Shown here: piece after piece, positions 34,354 to 45,719 of the stretch
Numbering within the stretch: the stretch's first letter is position 1
How the letters are laid out: each line of letters begins with the position of its first letter
Assembly: GCA_914767885.1 (NCBI GenBank)
Contig: CAJZBQ010000036.1
Location: 806,001-870,000, forward strand
Direction of reading: 5' to 3'
Origin: Blepharisma stoltei
Lineage: Eukaryota > Ciliophora > Heterotrichea > Heterotrichida > Blepharismidae
Length of the DNA stretch: 64,000 nt
Program-made: the position numbers and the translations under genes
The notes under the pieces: model-generated
What the model was told of the DNA's origin: nothing
The model's database searches: none
Seen by the model: the letters and a program-made list of their open reading frames with translations, nothing else

Positions 34354-35377
34354 ATGGTTCAGGGTAGGAGTGAAAACACTTGTCAGTATATTTTCAACCT
34401 TATGCAGAACTTTCCTAGACGGTGGGTTGTTTTTGATTTGAGGACTCCTGAAGAGTATTCGCATATGAGACTACTAAGGTCAATTAATGTTCCTTATTCT
34501 GACAATTATTCAGAGTCCCCCACAATAGATGAAGTTAGAGCTCATGCTAGAGGAAGTCGCGATTTATTTGATCACAGAAAGAGATTTCTAAATATTATTG
34601 TTTATTGTGCGGAAGGTGTAGCTTTTGCTAGAGAAATAGAGCATCTGCTGACTGCAGACAAATGCAAGGAAGTCCATTTACTTCAGAAAAACTTTAGTGA
34701 TTTTGCTTTAAACTATTATTTTCTTTGCACTTATGGAATTAATGATCCATATAGTTAGTGACACTGACTGGCACGGGTGCTTTTGGCTCGAAACTGAGCA
34801 AAGCACCCCGTGCCAGTCAGTGTCACTAACTATATATTCCAAAATGAGGTTATCCAAGTGAAATTATTTCCCTTAAGCTATATATTGGAGATAGGCATCA
34901 TGCGAAAGATCCTTTAATCATAGAGAACTTAAAAATAACGCACATTCTTGATGCTACAATATCCTCAGCGCCATCCTCGGGCAATTCCTATATCATTTTC
35001 CTGTCATTGATATGGGTACTACCTATTAGCTGGGAGAGCTAGAAATGCCATTTGCTAGCAAAGGGGTGATTTATCTCAGACTTCAAGTGAAGGACTGCAA
35101 TTATGAAGATATATCAAGGTATTTCAGCATTGCTTTTGATTTCATAAGTACAGCTTTAAGTAAATGCAGCAATAGAGTATTAGTACATTGTGCCCAAGGA
35201 ATAAGCAGATCTTCAACACTTGTCATTATGTATCTAATGAAGTCTAGAAAGATAGGGTTCGAGGAAGCCTTCGAGATTGTAAAAACTCAAAGGGAGTCTG
35301 CCTCTCCGAATGAGGGGTTCATAAGCCAGCTAAAATCATTTGAAAAGAGCCTAATGAAAGAATATAAAGGCACTTAG
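34354..35377 (+). CDS. rhodanese plus dual-specificity phosphatase, two short IESs
   Basis: 291 aa after removing 83 bp (34750) and 65 bp (34991). The N-terminal rhodanese-like domain has WVVFDLRTPEEYSHMRLLRS and an active-site-like loop IVYCAEG. The C-terminal DSP domain has LKITHILDAT, VKDCNYEDISRYF and the phosphatase signature LVHCAQGISRSSTL (Cys and Arg both present), then VIMYLM. This order is that of MAP kinase phosphatases, so it probably acts on phospho-Thr/Tyr of MAP kinases. Joining across the first IES gives NDPYIPKWGYPSEI (Trp=TGA), and across the second GNSYSKGVIYLRLQ. TAA at 34319 lies upstream in frame, supporting the start. Confidence 0.87.
34750..34834. repeat. IES: 83-bp near-perfect palindrome
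   Basis: TATAGTTAGTGACACTGACT continues to GGCACGGGTGC, and the mirror GCACCCCGTGCC leads to AGTCAGTGTCACTAACTATA. About 35 bp per arm pair with a short loop. Excision at TA (34750, 34833) restores the phosphatase frame (PYIPKW). Confidence 0.92.
34991..35057. other. IES: 65-bp short unique TA-bounded element (candidate)
   Basis: Left TA at 34991-34992, right TA at 35056-35057. The intervening sequence breaks the DSP domain with a TAG; its removal gives SSGNSYSKGVIYL, a normal loop length. An alternative 29-bp TA..TA excision also restores the frame (SLIEMPFASKG), so the exact boundary is open. Confidence 0.6.
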
Positions 35378-35533
35378 AATGAGCTATACTTACTCTCAAA
35401 TATAATTTTTTCCAACAAAAATATCCTAATTAGCTGGGAAAAATAGCTAAGCTAAAGTGAAAATAGTCTCAAACTAGAACCCTATCAAGAATTAACCCAA
35501 ATATATTTTGAATAGAAGTTTTAATATTTTAAG

Positions 35534-36816
35534 ATGGATAGTGTAGAAACTAGATTAGAAAGTTTGATACGGCCGATTCCTATCGAAAACTGAAGGAGGC
35601 TTGAAGATTACATCCAGCAAGCTCATCAACTAAAAGCAAGAGGAGACTCCATGTACAACCATGGTAAATATATAGAAGTAAGATCTAAATAGGCACACAC
35701 AGCGTTTAAAATGTTCCTTAATTTAATGCGAGACATTAGAAGCCATAATTCCTGCAACAGTATAGGGTACAAAAAGCAGCTTTTTCAATTAAACCAGGAT
35801 ATTCCTTTGATTAGAAATTTAGTATCTGACTGCTCTAGATCAGTTATAAATGCTGACAAAAATGTTCCAAGCCTAATTAGCTCTGCAGAAATTCCTAGCT
35901 CTCTTCCCTTTAAATTTGAGCAAAATACTTTTATAGTTAAATGGGAGATTAATTACTTTTTTAAAAAAAAATTATATTTAAATTTTTCTCTATAAAATTT
36001 TAAATCTTAAAAAAATAATTTGAGACATGATTTTAAATTTTATTGTTTTTTTGTCAAGAAGTAATTATAAAAGTTAATCGATTTATTGTAAAGCATGTTT
36101 AAGTAGCATTCTACTTGAGCTTATTTCCATTAAAATAAATCAAAATTTATAAAAATTAGTATCTTATTCTTTAAAATTTTTAAAATTAGTATCAATAACA
36201 TTTTCTAATTGAAAAATAAATTTTATTGCATTTTAAAAGGGAGTTAAAGTCCCCAAAAAATGCAAATTTTACTGATTTTTGGTTCCGATTTAAAAGAGGG
36301 ACTAAGAGAGTAATTATTCCTCAAGAAATCATTGACCACTTCATCGCTCTTTCCTTTTCAAATACCGAGCGCAATGTTGAAACTTTAGGCATACTTGCAG
36401 GTATCCCATCCAACACAGAATTAGCAATTAAAGCCTTAATTTTACCAAATCAACGCGGTGCATCAGATACTTGTGAATGCTTAGACGATGAGACCCTATT
36501 TACTGCACTAGAGCAGCATAAGTGGCAAGTGTTAGGCTGGATCCACACGCATCCTCAGCATGATTTATTTTTGTCTTCAGTTGACATGCACACTCATTCA
36601 AGCTACCAATGACTTCTCCCAGAAGCGATTGCAATTGTTTATGCTCCGCTTCATCCACAACAAATTGGAGTTTTCAAGCTAACAGAGAGAGGAATGCAAG
36701 AAATCAGGGCATGCAGAGAGCGAGGCTTCCACCCACACTCTGAAGGACTGTTTGAGGAGAGCAGAAATGTGAGCATAGAAAGCGGAGTGAGGTTTGAAGT
36801 TGTAGATTTAAGATAA
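35534..36816 (+). CDS. AMSH-type JAMM deubiquitinase (STAMBP-like)
   Basis: 286 aa after removing a 15-nt intron (35678-35692) and a MITE (35896-36304). Residues ~1-100 form the helical MIT/USP8-dimerisation-type domain (ENWRRLEDYIQQAHQLKARG). The MPN+ catalytic domain follows: ETLGILAG (Glu), then HTHPQHDLFLSSVDMHTH, which fits the HxHx7SxxD zinc motif plus the AMSH-specific second His pair, and QWLLPEAIAIVYAP. AMSH enzymes cut Lys63-linked ubiquitin on endosomal cargo. The IES junction IPKRVIIPQEIIDHF is in frame. Trp in ENWRR and YQWLL are TGA. Confidence 0.92.
35678..35692 (+). other. 15-nt intron
   Basis: GTAAGATCTAAATAG ends in TAG in frame; removal joins HGKYIE to AHTAFKMF. Confidence 0.9.
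35896..36304. mobile_element. IES: MITE family C, decayed ends
   Basis: 407 bp. The left side is GCTCTCTTCCCTTTAAATTT with a mirrored TAGTTAAATGGGAGATTAA; the right side is TTGGTTCCGATTTAAAAGAG, GGAC. CTA is duplicated at both boundaries (35895-35897, 36302-36304). Removal at TA restores AMSH. Confidence 0.87.
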
Positions 36817-36839
36817 TTATGAATTATTAGAATTATTTA

Positions 36840-39800
36840 TTACCGTTTCTTTGCCGGAACTGCTGCCTTACCAGTTGCACCTTTGGCTGGCTGGGCTGGC
36901 GCAGGTGGTTGCACGCTTTTTCCTTTATTCTTTTTGTTATTGGAATTTGATCGAGATCTCGAGGAACTCGAGCTTCTGTGCTTGACTTTTTTGTCTTCAC
37001 TTGAGCTTCGGCTGCTGGAGCGCTTATCTCTACCTTTTCTTCCTCTATCAGAATCTGAGTCTGAGTCACTGTATTTTTTGGCGTCTTTCTTTGGATCTAG
37101 CTTAGCTTGAGACCCTTTCTTTTCTTCATGCTTTCCTTTTGCATCTTCTTGCTTCTTCCCTTTCTTCTCTTCTGGCTTAATTTGTTGCTTTGCTTCCCCT
37201 TTCTTGCTGCTTTCTACCCCCTTGAGCTCTGCATTGCTTTGAATCTTCTTGTCACCTTTGGCTTGAGTATCATGCTTCTTTTGAACAGTTTCATGCCTTT
37301 CTCCTTTTTCTCTCTCATGTCTTTCTTCTCTGTCAATGTCATATTTATCTCCCTTATGGATTGTGTCATGCCTTTGATCTCTTTCTAGAGATTCATTCCT
37401 TTTCTCATAGCGACGTTCATAGCTTTCTTCTCTTCCATAACTATCATGTCTCTCAGGCTTTCTTTCACGTTCATACCTTTCTGAATCATAAGTATTATGC
37501 TTGCTTGGATGCCTCTCGTGCTCTTCTTGGTATTCGTGCTTTTTCCTGTACTCATACTCAGAGTTATCAGAAGGGTATCGCTGGTGCTCTTTCTTCATTC
37601 GTTCATACTCAGCGTGTCTTTCTTTTTCTTCTTCATAGGCTGCTCTTCTTTCGTACTCGTCGTACTTTGCATGGCCTTTTACGTACTCACTGCGAATGCT
37701 TGGATGAAGATTATAGTCTTCTGGGACGTCTTTGTATTTGGCCTTCTTCGACTCTCTGAAGCTTGCGCTCTCATACTCTTCGTATTCATCATGGACAATT
37801 GGCTTCGCATATTTCTTTCCTTTGCTGTGCATTTTTGGACTTGTGAAGTCTTCAATTGCATAGTCTGAATGGTGAGAGCTGGAGTTGTAGCCTTTCTTTT
37901 CAAGCTTCTTAGACCAGGAGCGGGTGCTACCTCCTTCTACACTATTGGCAAGACTGCTTGCTCCTCTCACTGACGGAAGCTTGTGCTGGGATTTAGTTGA
38001 GTATGGCTCTGGGGATCTAGAGTCGTGCTTCCATTTGGAAATAACTTCTTTGAGCATTGATATCTCGTGGTTCTTAGCAATGATTTGTTTATGCAAATCT
38101 TGAAGGTTGTCGCTTTGCTTTAAGATGACTTCGTCTGCATCTTGATAAGGTCTGAGGCCTTTTAGCTCGGATTCCAAAGTTGATAGTGCTGCTTGTTTCT
38201 TTTTCACTTCTGACTTCAAGGTCATTATTTCATGCTCTTGGGCTTTTACTTTTCCTATTAAAATATTTAATTGGGACTCTCTCTTTTCTAAAAGCACTTC
38301 GCTACTTTCTACATCAATTTTGAGCCTATTTGCCTTAGCTGTCTGCTCTTTTAGTTTCTTATCACTCTCAGCAACTAAAGCTTCCAGCCTTATTTTGTCA
38401 CTAACTCACCCTAACAGAGTAAACAAGAAGGCTTTTTAAATTTTCAAAAATTTTAAAAAATTCTAACTTGAAGATATTTGAAAGTAAATTTAATTTAAGA
38501 ATTGCGTTTGAAAGCTAGCGCTTAAAATAAATATAAAATTTCATATTATTTTTTATTACTTATTTAATAAAAATAAATGATTTTTATTTCTTAAAGTTTT
38601 TTCAAATTTTCCAAATGGCTTCAGAGAAGCAAGGAGTTCGTTAACTCTTGAATGCAGTTTTTCAACTGGGGTGTCTTTATAATCTGCAAGTTTCGCTCTT
38701 AGCTTCGCTATTAGTGCATCTTTTTCACTCAGGGCTTGTCTCTGATCTTTGACAACTTCGCTAATCCTATCATAGTCTTTCACTTGATACTGGAGCTGCC
38801 TATTTAGCTCTTCTTGATTTTGTAGAGATCTGTTTAATAAGTCCACCCTTCGGCCATGATCAGTCTCATTACTTAGCTCATTGGACATGCCCAACAGTTG
38901 ACCTCCCAAATCAAAGCCATATTTTGCTTCATTACGGTAAGAACTTTGATGTGCCATTGGCTGAGGAGAAGGTCTTTGTCGCTCTGGAGAGATTTTTTGA
39001 TTTTTATTAAGGCTTTGTTGAGACCCCTGTCCTGGTGGAGGAAGTCTAAAAGTAAATTGGTTGCCAGTCACTCCTGTTTCGACATGCCTAAAGAGGCATC
39101 TCAAGTTTGGCAATTTTTTCTCAAGTGTATTGAAAAGTCTTACGGCAAGATCTTTTTGCCGATCATTGCTTATGCTGGCAGCGATATATGATTTATACCT
39201 TTCTGCTGACCTGGCTTGGCAGAAAACATCAGTCTGCACATGGAAATTAATTTGAGGAGCACTTGCTTTGTCACTTGAATAGACATCAGTAAGTGCTTTA
39301 AGAGCAGTTTCTTTTAGTTTTTTCCAGGCATCTCTTAAAATCGGCACTGGCTCGTCTGGGGCTTTATTCTTTTTCAAGTTATCAATGAGTTTAACGAAAT
39401 CAACAAATTGTCGGTTTCCTTTCCAAATGATTCTTCCGTTGTCTATTACAAATGTACATGGCAATTCAAAAATCTGAAGCTTTTTAGCTGTGGGGTGATC
39501 AAGACCTAAATGTTTGAGTCTGAAGCCAGTTTTCAAGGTCTGCTTGGCTGAGCCTGCGTAAACTTGGACGAATCTCATTCTCTGCAAATGTTTTGATCCC
39601 TGAATTAGCTGATCTTTATCGTGCAGGACATCTTGGCAGGTGTCGTCCCAGAACTCAAGGACAACTTCGCCTTCTAGCATGACATTCACATCTTTTTTCT
39701 GCTGAGAATCCCACACCTCACAGCCTCGCAAGTTAGGGAGGGCGATTAAATTTACTGCTTCAAACATATTCAACTTATTAAGGTGCTGGAGTGCTTTTTC

Positions 39801-42800
39801 TATATCTCCAATATTTAGTACTCCTTTAGAGACAATTCTTTTATTGTAGAAAAGAATTCCATAAGGATACTTCTCAATTCCAAACTGGGTAGCTATAGCT
39901 TTTTCTGGCTTCTGTCCTCCAGATCTGCAAAGTCTGAATTTTGCCCATTTGTTTTTATTGGCTTTTTTCTTGACCTTTTCCATATCCATCCCAAACACAC
40001 AGAGGTGCAGTTCTATTTTTAGTTCTTCTAATTGGTTAAGCTGGGCTAAAAGTTGCTTGTTTTCTTTGACTTGATTGAGAATCATTAAGACATGTAGCTT
40101 CCCATCGACATCGTCTAAAATGTTATTGTTTGTCTTATCATCAACCATTGATAAAGTCAAAGGTATTTGTGGCAAGTCTTGGTATACACGAAGAGCTATG
40201 TCATTTCTGCGTTTGGCAGCTAGGGATTTTCGAATCTTTTCCTCTTCTTGTTGAGATGCAGCAGTTACAAGAATGCTTGTCGCGTCTTTTTCTTTGCCTT
40301 TATCGCTAGTGCAGTAGCGGAAGTTAAGCCTTGCAAATGGTGAAAGACCTCCAAGTTGTTCGCTTTCTCTTAAAATTACTTGAAGAGGCTCTACATGCTT
40401 ATCAAGAATTCGGGTATTTGGTTCTGTAGGTTTTGCTCCTGGTTTAGTGGCTTCTTTAGGCTTTTCTTTTGTCGGGGATATATTAGAACCTTTTTGTGGG
40501 ACTTGTTTCTGCTGACTCTCCTGCAGGTAGCTAAGTGAATTCTTTCGGGATTACTCAAAGGGAGGGTTTATTTTTGAACACTTATATAAATAAATAGATT
40601 TAATCAAAATCAAAATTAATTTAATTTGTTAGTAGAAAATTTATTTATTTATATATAAAAATATTAAGTGGAATATATTTTTTGAATGACGAAAAAGGAG
40701 CATTTTTTCAATATTTTTGCTTATCCGCAGAGAGGGGAGTGAGGGGCTTGTCCAGGTGGAGGAAGCCTAAAAGTAATGTGATTGCCCATAATTCCTGTTT
40801 CAACGTGCCTAAAGAGACATCTCAAGTTTGGCAACTTTTTCTCAAGTGTATTGAAAAGCCTAATTGCGAGATCTTTTTGTCGGTCATTAGCAATATTCGC
40901 TGCTATATATGCTTTATATCTTTCTGCTGACCTGGTTTGGCAGAAGACGTCAGTTTGGGCATGGAAATGAATTTGAGGAGCACTTGCTTTGTCGCTCGCA
41001 TAGACATCGGTTAGAGCTTTGTGCGTAGTTTCTTTTAGTTTTTTCCAAGCATCTTTATAAAGTGGAACTGGCTCGTCTGGGGCTTTATTCTTTTTCAAGT
41101 TGTCTACAAGTTTGACGAAATCGTGGTATTGTCTATTTCCTTTCCAAATGATCCTTCCATTGTCTAATACAAATGTGCATGGCAATTCAAAAATCTGAAG
41201 CTTTTTAGCTGTGGGGTGCTCAAGTCCCAGATGCTTAAGTCTGAAGCCAGTTTTCAATGTCTGCTTGGTTGAGCCTGCGTAAACTTGGATGAATCTCATC
41301 CTCTGCAAATGTTTTGATCCTTGAATTAGCTGATCTTTATCGTGAAGAACATCTTGGCAAGTATCGTCCCAGAACTCAAGGACAACTTCGCCTTCTAGCA
41401 TGACATTTACGTCTCTTTTCTGCTGAGAGTCCCAAACTTCACAGCCTTGCAAATTAGGAAGAGCCATTAAGTTCACTGCCTCAAACATGTTTAATTTATT
41501 CAAGTGCTGTAAAGCTTTTTGAATGTCAGCAACATTAAGCATTCCTTTTGAAACTATTCTTTTATTATAGAAAAACACTGCATATGGGAATCTATCAATC
41601 CCTAGCACTCTTGAGAAGTAAAATGATGATATTTTAGAAATAAGACTTCGAGCTAACGCCTCCTGATGGAGTAGTGGACCAGCACGATGGGTGGCGAAAG
41701 TAAGCTCTTCATGAGCTAAGTAGACCATCTTAATGGAAAGCCTACCGAAAAAGGCGTTTTATTTCTCCCCAAGGTTTTCCTGCTCTGGCCAGATAGGCCT
41801 GTCCACTCAAGACTGAAGCCCAAGGCAAACAGAAGATACCGAACTGAAATCCACCTTTGGGGGATAGACCCTCTGGGCTCGAGTTGAAAAGCGGTAGAAC
41901 CTTCAGTATGGGAGGTCTTTGGTAACTGCGTCGCCAATATGGCTAGCGCCTGATTTTAAATAACCTAACCCTGCAAGATAGGCTAGACAGTTTTTACCTA
42001 CCACATGGATCCTTTTCATCAGGGACCATTAGGGATCTTACTAAAGGTGGCTCTACCCTAGGGATCTAATACCTTGGACAGTGATTAAGGGTGGAAAACT
42101 ATAGGGCGACCTTTGATGCCAAGATGGGCGACAGCTAGTAATTTATCCAATTATGGAAGCATGAGCTTAATTTATTTAGCACTCTTGCAGTTTCTTTTTC
42201 TTGTTTTTGGCCTCCAGACCTGCAAAGTCTGAATTTAGACCACTTGTTTTTATTTGCTTTGTCTTTTACCTTTTGCATGTCCATTCCAAACACACATAAA
42301 TGGAGATCTATTTTTAGTTCTTCTAATTGGTTGAGCTGGGCCAAGACTTCTTTATTTTCTTTAATATCATTTAAGAGCATCAAGACGTGCAACTTCCCAT
42401 CAACGTCATCTAAAATGTTATTGTTTGTCTTGTCATCAACGACTGAGATGGTCAAAGGTATTTGTGGCAAGTCTTGGTAGACACGAAGGGCAATGTCATT
42501 TCTGCGCTTGGCAGCAAGCGATTTACGGATCTTTTCTTCTTCCTGAGGCGACGCAGCAGTTACAAGGATGCTTGAAGCATCTTTCTCTTTTCCGTTATCA
42601 CTTGTACAATAATGGAAGTTAAGTCTTGCGAATGGTGAAAGACCTCCAAGCTGCTCGCCCTCTCTTAAAATTACTTGAAGAGGATCCACATGTTTATCAA
42701 GGATTCGGGTATTAGGATCTTCAGGCTTTGCTGCTGGCTTCGCATCTTGAACTTTGCCTTTAGAAGGAGATTGATTTAAGCTCCTTTGAGCATTTGGATT

Positions 42801-45218
42801 AGAAGCTTGCCCAGGAGGAGGGATTCTGAAAGTAAATTGATTGCCAGTGACCCCTGATTCTACGTGTCTAAATAGACATCTCAAATTTGGCAATTTTTTC
42901 TCAAGTGCATTGAAGAGCCTGATAGCAAGGTCTTTTTGCCGATCATTAGCAATGTTAGCAGCAATGTAAGATTTGTACCTTTCTGCCGATCTTGCTTGGC
43001 AAAAAACATCTGTTTGTGCATGGAATTGGATTGTAGGAGTGTTTGCTTTGTCACCCGCGTAAACTTCGTTAAGTGCTTTTAGCGCTGTTTCTTTTAGTTT
43101 TTTCCAAGCATCTTTAAAGATTGGGGAGGCTTCTTCTAAAGGTCTATTTCTCTTACTCCCCCCCCTTTAAGTTGGAACTAAAAATTTTGTTCCAATTTAA
43201 AGGGGGGTTAAGAAAATTGTTTAAAAAAAAAATCATTATAAAATTTTTTATAAAAAAAAAAATTTTATATAAAATTTCAACAAAAAAAAAATTCAAAAAT
43301 TTATCGAATTAGACTAATAAATTATTTAATAAAATGCTATTTACTCTTTATCCTTTAAAACAAAGCAAGATATAACTAAAATTTTATTATTAATTAATAC
43401 GCCACTATTAATTACTATCAAAACTATTTACGCAAAAAATTATTATTTTTATTGATAAAAAAAAATTTTAGAAAATTTATTAATCAAAGTGTTAATTTTG
43501 TTTAAATAAGATGTTATTTAGACTCTATTCTTTAAAATAAAGCAAGAGATATGTAAATTTTGAATTTTTGTAAAGAATTCGTATTGAATTTATATCAAAG
43601 CTATTTAAATAAAAAATATCATTTTTATCAAAAAAAATAAATTTTTTTTTGAAAATTTTTTAAAACAAAAAAAAATTAAATTTTTTTAAAAATTTACAAA
43701 TAAGGATAATAAATTTATTTAAGTAAGATGCTCTTTATACTCTATTCTTTAAACAAGAGCAGGATATAACTAAAATTTTAATTTTAGCTAAGAGAAACAT
43801 TTAAATTATATCAAAACCTTTTTACATAAAAATTATGATTTATACATATAGAATTTTTTATTATAAAATTAAATTTTGTTCCAATTTAAAAGGGGGGTTA
43901 ATTTACCAAAAAAGTGGAAATTTTACCTATATTTTGTTCCAATTTAAAGGGGGGAGTTAAGGTTTTCTATAACTTTTGGAAAATTTGCAAACTGGCGGTT
44001 GCCTTTCCAAATAATTCTTCCTCCACTAAGCACAAAGGTGCAAGGCAATTCGAAAATTTGGAGCTTTTTAGCTGTGGGGTGCTCAAGCCCAAGATGCTTA
44101 CTTCTTCTTCAGTTTGCAAAACAATTTTTTTTTCACTCATAAATTTTATATATTATTCTTTATAATGAAAAAAATTTAATGATATATAATTATAAAATTT
44201 GATAAAACTATCTCAAAGATTTTTTTATAAATATTATTAATATATTTATACAAAAAATGTGTAGTAACAGAGTTTTTACTAAAAAAGAAGCGATTTTGTT
44301 TGCTTATTCACTAAGAGGGGAATTAAGTCTAAATCCAGTCTTCAAAGTCTGTTTGGATGAGCCCGCATAAACTTGAATGAATCTCATCCCCCTCAAATAT
44401 TGAGAGTTTTGTATTAACTGATCTTTATCATGAAGAACATCCTCACAAGTGTGATCCCAGAACTCAAGCACAACTTCGCCTTCCAGCATAACATTTACAT
44501 CTCTTTTCTGCTGGGAGTCCCACACTTCGCATCCTTGCAGGTTCGGTAGTGAAATCAAGTTCACAGCTTCGAACATATTCAGCTTATTCAAGTGCTGCAA
44601 AGCCTTTTCAATGTCAGCTATGTTCAGCGCACCTTTGGAGACGATTCTTTTATTATAAAATAGAAGTCCATAGGGAAACCTGTCAATCCCCAGCTCCTTT
44701 GCCATCTCTTTTTCTTGCTTCTGGCCTCCCGTCCTACAAATCCTGAACTTGGACCATTTGTTTTTATTTGTCTGATCTCTGACCTTCTGTATGTCGATTC
44801 CAAAGACACACAGGTGCAGCTCAATTTTTAGTTCTTGTAAGTCGTTGAGCTGGGCCAAGAGCTGCTTATTTTCTTTGACATCGTTCATGAACATCAAGAC
44901 GTGCAGTTTTCCATCGACGTCGTCCAAAATGTTGTTATTCGTTCTGTCATCAACACATGACAGGAACGAAGGAATCTGTGGCAAGTCTGGGTAAACGTGA
45001 AGGGAAATATCGTTTCTGCGCTTTGCTGCAAGAGCTCTGCGTAACTGCTCTGCACCCTGTTGAGAAGCGGCAGTTACAAGTATGGATGTTGCGTCTTTTT
45101 CTTTGCCTTTGTCACTAGTGGAATAGCGATAGTTAAGCCTCGCGAATGGAGAGAGAGCTCCCAGCTGCTCGCTTTCTCGCAAAATTACTTGAAGAGGTTC
45201 GATATGGCTATCAAGCAT
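36840..45218 (-). CDS. giant protein with three tandem thioredoxin-like units and charged coiled-coil tail
   Basis: Roughly 2,130 aa after removing five insertions. Three tandem units of ~540 residues start at 45218, ~42700 and ~40410. Each has DVDGKLHVLM, ELHLCVFG, LFYNKRIVSKG, EVWDSQQK, VVLEFWDDTCQDVLHDKDQL, a thioredoxin-like end ELPCTFVLDNGRIIWKG, DAWKKLKE and LFRHVETGVTGN. Each unit appears to contain two thioredoxin-like folds without a CxxC site, so a structural or binding role is more likely than redox catalysis. The C-terminus has a coiled coil (LEALVAESDKKLKEQ), then an extremely charged R/E/K/Y/S region (HERHPSKHNTYDSERYE) ending in KAAVPAKKR. IES junctions at 43153, 44098 and 41603 are in frame, the 38402 one is plausible, and 40551 is off by one base. 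Family not recognised. Confidence 0.75.
38402..38586. mobile_element. IES candidate: decayed MITE family A
   Basis: The left side TAACTCACCCTAACAGAGTA and an interior like family A (AATTGCGTTTGAAAGC) suggest a decayed copy of 183 bp. Removing from TA 38402 to TA 38585 joins EKTLRN to SDKIRLEALV, linking two coiled-coil pieces of the giant gene. The right boundary has no recognisable end, so confidence is moderate. Confidence 0.55.
40551..40742. mobile_element. MITE family A-like insertion, frame not restored
   Basis: 189 bp. The right end is TTTGCTTATCCGCAGAGAGG, GGAG and TGA; the left is TTA, CTC, AAAGGGAGGGTTTATTTTT. Flanking TTA and TGA differ in the middle base. Joining leaves the giant gene one base out of frame between the GQAP of unit 2 and the linker before unit 3. 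Confidence 0.7.
41603..42187. mobile_element. insertion with 11-bp perfect target duplication in the giant gene
   Basis: TAGCACTCTTG at 41603-41613 and 42177-42187 flanks 563 bp of GC-richer DNA. Collapsing gives KETARVLGIDRFPYAVFF, matching the parallel sequence in units 1 and 3. The duplication begins with TA. No protein was recognised; a short frame near 41716-41937 is not convincing. Confidence 0.85.
43153..43959. mobile_element. IES: 804-bp MITE family C with internal triplicate repeat
   Basis: TTA at 43153-43155 and 43957-43959. Ends are CTCCCCCCCCCTTTAAGTTG and CCAATTTAAAGGGGGGAG, with an inner TTCCAATTTAAAGGGGGGTTAA hairpin at the left. The middle has three diverged copies of a ~200-bp unit containing TAAGATG(C/T)T.TTTA..CTCTATTCTTTAAA (near 43335, 43510, 43725). 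Removal gives VIENLKRNRPLEEASPIFK, parallel to the other units. Confidence 0.9.
44098..44325. mobile_element. IES: decayed MITE family A
   Basis: 225 bp between TTA (44098-44100) and TTA (44323-44325). Left CTTCTTCTTCAGTTTGC with a mirrored CACTC; right TTTGCTTATTCACTAAGAGG. Removal gives FRLKHLGLEHPTAKK, exactly as in units 2 and 3. Confidence 0.9.
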
Positions 45219-45719
45219 TTTTATTTTATCTGTATGGTGGAGTAATGGAAATAAACTTAATTAACGAATTTGCAGGTGATAACTTAATAAATAGAAAACT
45301 ATTTACTAAAGCTTTTTAGATCTTATAACTTTTGCATGGTTGGATAGATATTATCTATGAATAATTTTATTTTTACGCTTTTTCTCCTACTTTCCACATG
45401 AGTAAAAAAAATAAAAAAAAATATTTTTGGGATCATCTCCACAAACAGACAAATATTTCTGATAATTCTTTTTTGCAATAATATTTGATATATAATGATT
45501 GATTGTTATAATGAGTCCTTGAGCTCATTCTATTTAATTTTAGACAGCTTGTATATATTAATTTTTTTCAAAGCAGAATTTTTATGACCTGCAATATTTT
45601 AGAGTATCATTGTTTGATAAAAAATAAATTATTTCCCATGTAATAAAAAACGATTTTTGTTCGCTAACTAAAAAAAGAGTTATGATAAACACTTATATGA
45701 TTTTTTGAAATTATAATAA
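45219..45719. other. intergenic region, possible decayed MITE
   Basis: AT-rich 501 bp. TTTTGTTCGCTAACTAAAAA, AAGAG and TTA near 45656-45682 resembles a worn family A right end; a matching left end (TTACGCTTTTTCTCCTACTT, about 45373) is weak. Confidence 0.35.

Noticed and set aside
36883-37903. Long plus-strand ORFs opposite the giant gene tail
   Set aside because: Complement of a charged low-complexity region; hydrophobic composition is the expected mirror of Lys/Glu codons.
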